This document shows positions 58,319 to 64,000 of a stretch of 64,000 nt of DNA, piece after piece (positions within the stretch are counted from its first letter, which is position 1; each line of letters starts with the position of its first letter). The notes below the pieces were generated by a model that saw nothing but the letters and a program-made list of their open reading frames with translations, did no database searches and had not been told where the DNA came from. This stretch comes from Candidatus Paraprevotella stercoravium. Lineage in GTDB: Bacteria; Bacteroidota; Bacteroidia; Bacteroidales; Bacteroidaceae. Position numbers and translations under genes: made by a program. The stretch is from positions 1 through 64,000 of the forward strand of contig CALUIU010000009.1 of NCBI GenBank assembly GCA_944320795.1, in the 5' to 3' direction.

Positions 58319-61300
58319 ATGAAGAAAAAGGAGTGGATCATAATCGGTCTGGGCACTTCTCTGCTTATCGGAGGAGGGTGGTGGTCCTGGAACCGTTGGT
58401 TTTCGCCAACCCGAATCGCCTTTGTGAATTATCAGGCAATCGTTCTGGGAGAGATTGCCAAGTCGAATCAGAATGCATCCATCCGGATTTTTGATGTCCC
58501 GGCCGACGAGGTGGAACATCTGGACCGTTATGATATGGTTTTTGTTAATGCTATGGGATTGACGTGGACCGAAGAGCAGCGCAAGCAAGTGCGTGCGGCC
58601 GAGAAGAAGGGAGTGCCCGTACTTTCGGTATCGGTGACCAACCCCGACAATGCTTTCTGCTCGGTAGACAGTCTGCTGGCAGACTCCCTGCGTACCTATC
58701 TCAAATATGGCGGACGGAAGAACTACCGCAGTCTGCTGAACCTTGTGCGTACCGACATTGATGGCAAGCGCTTTGGCGCCGAACCTGTGCTTCCGGCCAC
58801 AGAACCCGAAATCGGTCTTTTTTATCATGCCGCACCCGGTCAGGAAGGAAGTGAACCGCTCGAATTCCAGACCTTGAAGGAATACCGGCAGTTTTTGCGT
58901 CGCCACGGATTGTGGAAAGAGCAGGTGCCGCAGATCATTCTGGCCGGACACATGGGCGACCCGGAGCCGTTGGTGGCACAACTGGAGGCCGGGGGCAGTA
59001 TGGTGTTCCCGACACGCTCCCTTCAGGCCTTGATTGAAGCTTATGGCGATTCGTTGCAACCGTCGGCTGTGGTGTATATGCCCCACGGACGGTTGGGCGA
59101 TGATGTGGTGGATTACCTGAAAAACAAAAATATCCCGTTGCTTACGGCACTGAATGTCAATGCGCCGCTGGAGGAGTGGCAGAAGAACAGGCAGGGCATG
59201 CAGGGCGGATTTCTGTCGCAGAGCATTGCCACCCCGGAACTGGACGGGGCTGTCCGTCCGTATGTGGTGTTCGCTCTGCAGCAGAACGCTGATGGAGTGC
59301 CGGTGATTCAGGCCATTCCGGAGCGTCTGGCAACCTTTGTGGAGTATGTCAATCGGGTGGTGAGCCTGAGAAACAAACAGAACCGCGAGAAGAAAATAGC
59401 CGTTTTTTACTATAAGGGTCCCGGACAGAGCGCCCTGACCGCTTCGGGAATGGAGGTGGTTCCTTCGCTCTATAACCTGCTGCTCCGTCTCCGGAAAGAA
59501 GGCTATCGGGTGGAAGGGCTTCCCGAGACACCCGAGGCGTTGGGCAAACTCATCCAGACTCAGGGTTCTGTGTTTAACCTTTATGCCGAAGGAGCCTTCG
59601 ATGCTTTCCTGAAAAACGGAAATCCGCTCTGGATTCCTTCCGACCGGTATGCCGCCTGGGTGAAGGACGGGCTGAGTCGTCGCCAACGCGAACAGGCCGA
59701 CAGTGCCTATGGAGCATTCCCGGGCATTTACTTCGGGGATGAGGAGGGACGCATGGGACTGGCCCGTCTGGAATTTGGCAATGTGGTGCTTCTTCCGCAG
59801 GCTGCCGCAGCACTGGGCGACAATTCCTTCCAGATTGTGCATGGAGTGGATGCACCGCCGCCTCATAATTATCTGGCTTCTTATCTGTGGGTGCGCTATG
59901 GCTTCCGTGCCGATGCCCTGATTCATTTCGGTACGCACGGTAGTCTGGAATTCACCCCGGGCAAACAGGTGGCTCTGGGGGATGACGACTGGCCCGACCG
60001 TCTGGTGGGACCGCTGCCGCACTTCTATGTCTACTCCATAGGCAATGTGGGCGAGGGGGTGATAGCCAAGCGCCGCTCGTATGCCACTTTGCAGTCTTAT
60101 CTTACGCCTCCTTTCCTTGAGAGTGGGGTGCGTACCGAATATCGGGCACTGGAAGAGGCAATCAAAACATACTATGCTCTCGAAGAGGGCGCATCAGAGC
60201 ACGATGCCCGCTTGCGTCAGGCTTCCCTGCGGGTCAAGGAACTGGCTGTGAAGCTGGGCTTCCATCGCGATCTGGGACTGGACAGTCTGTTGGCTACCCC
60301 CTATTCAGAAGAGGACATCGCCCGCATAGATCAGTTTGCAGAAGAACTGGCAACGGAGCAGATCACTGGTCAGCTCTATACCCTGGGTGTGCCGTATGAA
60401 CCGGCACGGATTCATTCGAGCGTGCTGGCCATGACGGCAGAACCGATAGCCTATAGTAAGCTGGCTTTGGACCGTCAGCGCGGACTGCCTGCAGCTGCAC
60501 GGGCCGACCGGCAGGCCCAGTTCTTCACGCAGAACTATCTCAATCCGGCCCGTGCGCTGGTCAACCGTTTGTTGGACGGTCTGCCGTATTCCGAAACGGT
60601 TGTGACCCGTCATCTGGGTATCACACAAGCCGAACTGGATTGGGCCCATGAGGTCATGGCCGAAGCCAGCCGCCCTAAGGATATGATGGCGATGATGCGG
60701 CGCGGTATGCACCCCGGTGCGGCTCCGGCAAAAGAATATTCACGCGAAGACCGCGAGAAAGCCCGCCTCATCTGCGAAGCGGAACAGGCCGTGCGCCGTG
60801 TTCCCGAATACCGCCTGCAGCTGGAAAACAGTCCGGAACAGGAAATGAAGAGCCTGACCAATGCTTTGAGCGGAGGCTATACGGCCCCGTCGCCTGGTGG
60901 TGATCCGATTGTCAATCCGAACACGTTGCCCACAGGCCGCAACCTGTATTCGGTAAATGCGGAAGCTACGCCTTCTGAGAAAGCTTGGGAAAAAGGAAAG
61001 AAAATGGCCGAACAGACTCTGGAGATGTACCGTCGCCGTCATCACGATTCACTGCCGCAGAAAGTGAGCTACACGTTGTGGAGCAGTGAGTTTATCGAAA
61101 CCGAAGGAGCTACGATAGCCCAGGTGTTGTATATGCTGGGTGTGGAGCCGGTGCGTGATGCTTTCGGACGGGTGAGTGATTTGCGACTGATTCCTTCGCG
61201 CGAATTGGGCCGTCCCCGCATTGATGTGGTGGTGCAGACCAGCGGACAAATGCGCGACATTGCGGCATCGCGACTGTTTCTGATTACCCGAGCTGTGGAG

Positions 61301-62422
61301 ATGGCCGCTGCAGCCAAGGACGATCTCTATGAGAACCGGGTGGCTGTGGGTGTTGTGGCTGCCGAACGGGCGCTGACCGCCAAAGGCATGACTCCGAAAG
61401 AAGCCCGCGAGGTGGCATACTATCGTGTGTTCGGTGGCGTGAACGGTCATTATGCCACCGGCATCCAGGCGATGGTGGAATCCGGAGACCGATGGGAGAA
61501 ATCGAGCGAGATTGCCGAAGTGTATCTGAATAATATGGGTGCTTATTACGGGAGCGAAGACAAATGGCAACAGTTCCGCAAGGCGGCCTTCGAGGCGGCA
61601 CTGACCGGTACGGATGCCGTGGTGCAGCCGCGTCAGAGCAATACTTGGGGCGCGCTCAGTCTGGATCATGTTTACGAATTCATGGGAGGACTGAATCTGG
61701 CCGTGCGTCAGGTCACCGGTAAAGAGCCGGATGCCTATCTGAGTGACTATCGGAACCGCAACCGGATGCAGGAAATCAAGGAAGCCGTGGGCGTGGAAGG
61801 ACGTACCACCTTGCTGAATCCTGTCTATATCAAGGAAAAGATGAAAGGAGGGGCCGGAGCTGCGGCTGTCTTTGCGACAACAGTACGCAATACTTACGGG
61901 TGGAACGTGATGAAGCCGGAGGCTATTGACGCGGCGCTGTGGAATGATATTTACGAAGTTTATGTGAAAGACAAATATCAGTTGGGCCTTCATGAATTCT
62001 TTGAGCGGGAGAGCCCGGCGGCTTTGCAGGAACTCACGGCCGTGATGCTCGAAACGGTGCGTAAAGGTATGTGGAAAGCTACGGAAGCACAGATTCGGGA
62101 TTTGTCGGAGTTGCATACCCGTCTGGTCAATACTTACCGTCCGGCCTGCACGGAGTTTGTCTGCGACAATGCCAAACTCCAGACCTTTATCCGTGAGCAT
62201 GTTTCACAACAGACTGCGGCAACTTATAGCCGGAGCATTCAGGACGTGAAGCAGACAGCTCCGACCGACGATAAGGGGACTGTGATGAAAAAGGAAGAAA
62301 TGAATGCGGCAGCCCGGCAGGATCAGAAACAGAAACTGAATGGAGTGGCGGTGGTGGCGGTAGCACTCATCGTCTTTGCCGGATTGTTGGTCTGGTTCCG
62401 TTATAAACGAAGAAAGGAGTAA
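58319..62422 (+). CDS. hmuS: HmuS: CobN-like haem dechelatase
   Basis: A 1367-residue protein of the CobN/Mg-chelatase large-subunit superfamily. It is membrane-tethered at both ends: a helix at about 5-24 (IIIGLGTSLLIGGGWWSW) and one at about 1338-1360 (VAVVAVALIVFAGLLVWF). The CobN core shows HFGTHGSLEF, with H536 and H540 as likely metal or tetrapyrrole ligands, then GDDDWPDRLVGPLPHFYVYS, GNVGEGVIAKRRSYATLQSY, and RLIPSRELGRPRIDVVVQTS. In Porphyromonas and Bacteroides HmuS belongs to the haem operon and has recently been reported to remove iron from haem anaerobically. It is the first gene of a four-gene operon with a proton-channel pair, so the reaction is probably driven by the proton gradient. 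Confidence 0.9.
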   Translation: MKKKEWIIIGLGTSLLIGGGWWSWNRWFSPTRIAFVNYQAIVLGEIAKSNQNASIRIFDVPADEVEHLDRYDMVFVNAMGLTWTEEQRKQVRAAEKKGVPVLSVSVTNPDNAFCSVDSLLADSLRTYLKYGGRKNYRSLLNLVRTDIDGKRFGAEPVLPATEPEIGLFYHAAPGQEGSEPLEFQTLKEYRQFLRRHGLWKEQVPQIILAGHMGDPEPLVAQLEAGGSMVFPTRSLQALIEAYGDSLQPSAVVYMPHGRLGDDVVDYLKNKNIPLLTALNVNAPLEEWQKNRQGMQGGFLSQSIATPELDGAVRPYVVFALQQNADGVPVIQAIPERLATFVEYVNRVVSLRNKQNREKKIAVFYYKGPGQSALTASGMEVVPSLYNLLLRLRKEGYRVEGLPETPEALGKLIQTQGSVFNLYAEGAFDAFLKNGNPLWIPSDRYAAWVKDGLSRRQREQADSAYGAFPGIYFGDEEGRMGLARLEFGNVVLLPQAAAALGDNSFQIVHGVDAPPPHNYLASYLWVRYGFRADALIHFGTHGSLEFTPGKQVALGDDDWPDRLVGPLPHFYVYSIGNVGEGVIAKRRSYATLQSYLTPPFLESGVRTEYRALEEAIKTYYALEEGASEHDARLRQASLRVKELAVKLGFHRDLGLDSLLATPYSEEDIARIDQFAEELATEQITGQLYTLGVPYEPARIHSSVLAMTAEPIAYSKLALDRQRGLPAAARADRQAQFFTQNYLNPARALVNRLLDGLPYSETVVTRHLGITQAELDWAHEVMAEASRPKDMMAMMRRGMHPGAAPAKEYSREDREKARLICEAEQAVRRVPEYRLQLENSPEQEMKSLTNALSGGYTAPSPGGDPIVNPNTLPTGRNLYSVNAEATPSEKAWEKGKKMAEQTLEMYRRRHHDSLPQKVSYTLWSSEFIETEGATIAQVLYMLGVEPVRDAFGRVSDLRLIPSRELGRPRIDVVVQTSGQMRDIAASRLFLITRAVEMAAAAKDDLYENRVAVGVVAAERALTAKGMTPKEAREVAYYRVFGGVNGHYATGIQAMVESGDRWEKSSEIAEVYLNNMGAYYGSEDKWQQFRKAAFEAALTGTDAVVQPRQSNTWGALSLDHVYEFMGGLNLAVRQVTGKEPDAYLSDYRNRNRMQEIKEAVGVEGRTTLLNPVYIKEKMKGGAGAAAVFATTVRNTYGWNVMKPEAIDAALWNDIYEVYVKDKYQLGLHEFFERESPAALQELTAVMLETVRKGMWKATEAQIRDLSELHTRLVNTYRPACTEFVCDNAKLQTFIREHVSQQTAATYSRSIQDVKQTAPTDDKGTVMKKEEMNAAARQDQKQKLNGVAVVAVALIVFAGLLVWFRYKRRKE

Positions 62423-62427
62423 CAGGA

Positions 62428-63135
62428 ATGGAGATGTTAATTGCTCTTTTGGCACTTCTGATAGTTTTCAATTTTCTATTGAAGCAGACCGGAAATACAT
62501 GGATTCCGGTATTGGGAGTCGGATTGGTATGTGGCCTGTTTGTCGGTTTCTCCTGGCCTTGGGCCATTGAGCAGTCACGTACCCAGATCTCGGAATGGAT
62601 GGCCGATCAGCGCTTGATGACCGATCTCACCGTGTTGCTCACTCTGGATGTCTTTTTTCAGATGGTCTATTGTTGGGAAACGGAAAGGATGGGTTCTTCA
62701 GAACAGCCTGTTTCGCGATGGCAACGTTGGCGCTACCGTTTTCTGCAATGGTTTCCCGGTGTGCTTTTTTTCCCGGTGCTGTTTTCCTTGCTGGTTTCGG
62801 TTATCTTTTCTTTTCCGGGAATTTCATTTCCGGGGTTAGCCTGGAGCCTGGCCGTCGTTGTGGCCCTGGTCGTGTGTTTGGGTGTCTGGGGAATAAAGCG
62901 TCTGCTTCCTGAGCGCGGGCTGCGTCTGGAACTGTTGTATCAGACCTGCTGGCTGGCGGCTGTCCTGGGCTTTGTGACGACCATCAGCGGACAGGTCACT
63001 GTGGCCGGAATCAGTGAGGTAGACTGGTTGGCGCTGGCAGGTATAGGGCTGTTTGTGCTGAGCTTCGGTCTTTTAGGTTGGATGGCGTATGTCTGGCGGC
63101 AGAAGCGTTTAAGAAATAAGGAAAACGATAAATAA
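62428..63135 (+). CDS. hmuT: HmuT: polytopic membrane protein of the haem operon
   Basis: A 235-residue inner-membrane protein with about six hydrophobic helices (LIALLALLIVFNFLL, TWIPVLGVGLVCGLFVGF, LTVLLTLDVFFQMVY, PGVLFFPVLFSLLVSVIF, WSLAVVVALVVCLGVWGI, ALAGIGLFVLSFGLLGWM) and a charged C-terminus. It has no enzyme motif. It starts 5 bases after the hmuS stop. Position between hmuS and the ExbB-like gene gives the name HmuT as used for the P. gingivalis hmuYRSTUV locus. Confidence 0.82.
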   Translation: MEMLIALLALLIVFNFLLKQTGNTWIPVLGVGLVCGLFVGFSWPWAIEQSRTQISEWMADQRLMTDLTVLLTLDVFFQMVYCWETERMGSSEQPVSRWQRWRYRFLQWFPGVLFFPVLFSLLVSVIFSFPGISFPGLAWSLAVVVALVVCLGVWGIKRLLPERGLRLELLYQTCWLAAVLGFVTTISGQVTVAGISEVDWLALAGIGLFVLSFGLLGWMAYVWRQKRLRNKENDK

Positions 63136-63148
63136 AAATATTAGGATT

Positions 63149-63751
63149 ATGAATTACATTTCAGATGTTTTGTATTGGATTTCTACAGGTCTGTTGGTAC
63201 CTGTGATCGTGTTGTTGATCTTTTTGTTTCTCCGCTCTCTGATTCTGGTGGGTGGTTTCTTCGGTCATTATATGTCGGTCAAGAAGACCGATTCTCTGTG
63301 CGGAGTAGGATATACCGATCTGACCACACAGTCGCTGGAAGCGTGGATCGGACAGTTGCCTGAGAAGACGGAACAGCCTCTGGTCCGTACCCTGCATGCC
63401 TTGTGGTCACACCGCCAGAGTGAAGCCCATGTACAGCGTCTCATCGATGAGTATGAGCAGATGGCCGAGAAAGATCTTTCCACCTCGAAGATGCTGTCGA
63501 AGATGGGGCCGATGCTGGGCCTGATGGGTACTTTGATTCCGATGGGCCCGGCCCTTGTGGGATTGTCTACCGGCGATATCGCTTCGATGGCCTATAATAT
63601 GCAGGTGGCTTTTGCTACCACTGTTGTGGGACTCTTTGCCGCTGGAGTAGGATTTGTCACGTTGCAGATCAAGCAAAGATGGTATCAGAGTGATCTTTCT
63701 CGTCTGGAATTCATTGCCGGTCTGCTGGATGAAAAAAAAGAGGGCTTATGA
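63149..63751 (+). CDS. hmuU: HmuU: MotA/TolQ/ExbB-type proton channel protein
   Basis: A 200-residue member of the MotA/TolQ/ExbB family. An N-terminal helix (LLVPVIVLLIFLFLRSLIL) is followed by a cytoplasmic domain and two conserved helices: KMGPMLGLMGTLIPMGPALV, with the GLMGTLIP signature of ExbB/TolQ (GLxGTxxP), and VAFATTVVGLFAAGVGFVTL. Such proteins form proton channels with an ExbD-like partner, here the next gene. It starts 13 bases after hmuT and its stop overlaps the hmuV start (ATGA). Confidence 0.9.
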   Translation: MNYISDVLYWISTGLLVPVIVLLIFLFLRSLILVGGFFGHYMSVKKTDSLCGVGYTDLTTQSLEAWIGQLPEKTEQPLVRTLHALWSHRQSEAHVQRLIDEYEQMAEKDLSTSKMLSKMGPMLGLMGTLIPMGPALVGLSTGDIASMAYNMQVAFATTVVGLFAAGVGFVTLQIKQRWYQSDLSRLEFIAGLLDEKKEGL

Positions 63752-64000
63752 AAAGAAACAGAAAATCCCGTTTGGAGGATCACGAGGATATGGATCCGAT
63801 GAGTGTGGTAGGTAACCTTTTTGATGTGGCTATGGTCTTTGCCGTAGCCCTGATGGTCGCCCTGGTTACCCGTTACAATATGACCGAGATGTTCAGTCAG
63901 GAAGATTTCACGATGGTGAAGAATCCGGGTAAGGAAAATATGGAGATCATCACTAAGGAGGGACAGAAAATAAACCGGTATACGCCGAGCGAGGACCAGT
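63748..64000 (+). CDS. hmuV: HmuV: DUF2149 protein, partial at the window end
   Basis: The first 84 codons of a protein that continues beyond the window. Residues 1-20 are basic and acidic (MKRNRKSRLEDHEDMDPMSV), then a single membrane helix (GNLFDVAMVFAVALMVALVT) followed by an extracytoplasmic part. A short charged N-terminus with one membrane helix bearing an Asp is the ExbD/TolR plan; the family in hmu operons is DUF2149. It overlaps hmuU by 4 bases and probably forms the proton channel with it. Confidence 0.82.
   Translation, partial: MKRNRKSRLEDHEDMDPMSVVGNLFDVAMVFAVALMVALVTRYNMTEMFSQEDFTMVKNPGKENMEIITKEGQKINRYTPSEDQ

Noticed and set aside
58301..60022. 573-codon open frame antisense to hmuS
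   Set aside because: It mirrors the well-supported CobN-like frame, is His/Gln/Arg-rich with no domain or signal, and has no promoter or partner gene. Its length follows from the GC-rich codons on the other strand.

Overview
The window comes from a chromosome of the Bacteroidales, probably a gut Bacteroides or close relative. The evidence is the TAnnTTTG-type -7 promoter boxes without Shine-Dalgarno sequences, a TonB receptor, PKD/LamG secreted proteins with a C-terminal sorting-like tail, a sialic acid cluster of the NanL/NanE/NanT type, and an HmuS/CobN haem operon. I see no rRNA, tRNA, CRISPR array, insertion sequence or phage gene. Most of it is ordinary core or niche-adaptation sequence of medium GC. 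A clearly AT-richer patch lies at about 28.5-31.2 kb.

Layout. 0.1-1.7 kb: two paralogous membrane proteins. 1.7-4.4 kb: an AraC regulator divergent from an acetyltransferase and a Cys-nucleophile hydrolase. 4.6-7.3 kb: a lipoprotein and a double-headed phosphodiesterase (EEP nuclease fused to metallophosphoesterase). 7.6-14.6 kb: a secreted papain-like protease with LamG and PKD domains, and a CotH-type protein. 14.8-18.3 kb: a compact N-degron operon, clpS-clpA-aat. 18.7-23.0 kb: a nitrosative-stress block with the di-iron repair protein RIC, hybrid cluster protein Hcp and a divergent Crp/Fnr regulator (HcpR type). 23.2-28.3 kb: sialic acid catabolism (nanM, nanL, nanE, nanT, nanQ) closed by a strong terminator. 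29.2-31.2 kb: bacterial PH-domain membrane proteins. 31.2-36.4 kb: glycerate kinase, a GIY-YIG protein, an orphan gene, and a translationally coupled SDR/LOG-like pair. 36.4-42.6 kb: an AddAB-type helicase-nuclease pair. 43.6-46.2 kb: two overlapping flavodoxin-fold genes, a MATE pump broken by an internal deletion, and an SDR. 46.4-50.0 kb: TonB receptor, DUF362 protein and cyclophilin-fold lipoprotein. 50.4-53.1 kb: RecD2 helicase and a helical-repeat partner. 53.1-57.9 kb: a methyltransferase, a PepSY-TM protein whose 3' end overlaps a PagL-like lipid A deacylase, and a secreted coiled-coil protein. 58.3-64.0 kb: hmuS-hmuT-hmuU-hmuV, the haem dechelatase operon, cut by the window edge inside hmuV.

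The least explained signal is not a gene. Several intergenic stretches carry short, mostly palindromic TTnnAA-like hexamers repeated every 10-11 bp, one per helical turn. The clearest are 18489-18609 (last four copies TTTAAA exactly 11 bp apart) and 54111-54149 (four TTTAAA exactly 11 bp apart, inside a 5' leader). A looser version covers 20204-20415, and a 22-bp unit (two turns) is repeated four times at 23095-23182. I know of no described function for these, and they are the main candidate for something new.

All assignments come from reading the sequence and recalled family knowledge. No database search was possible.
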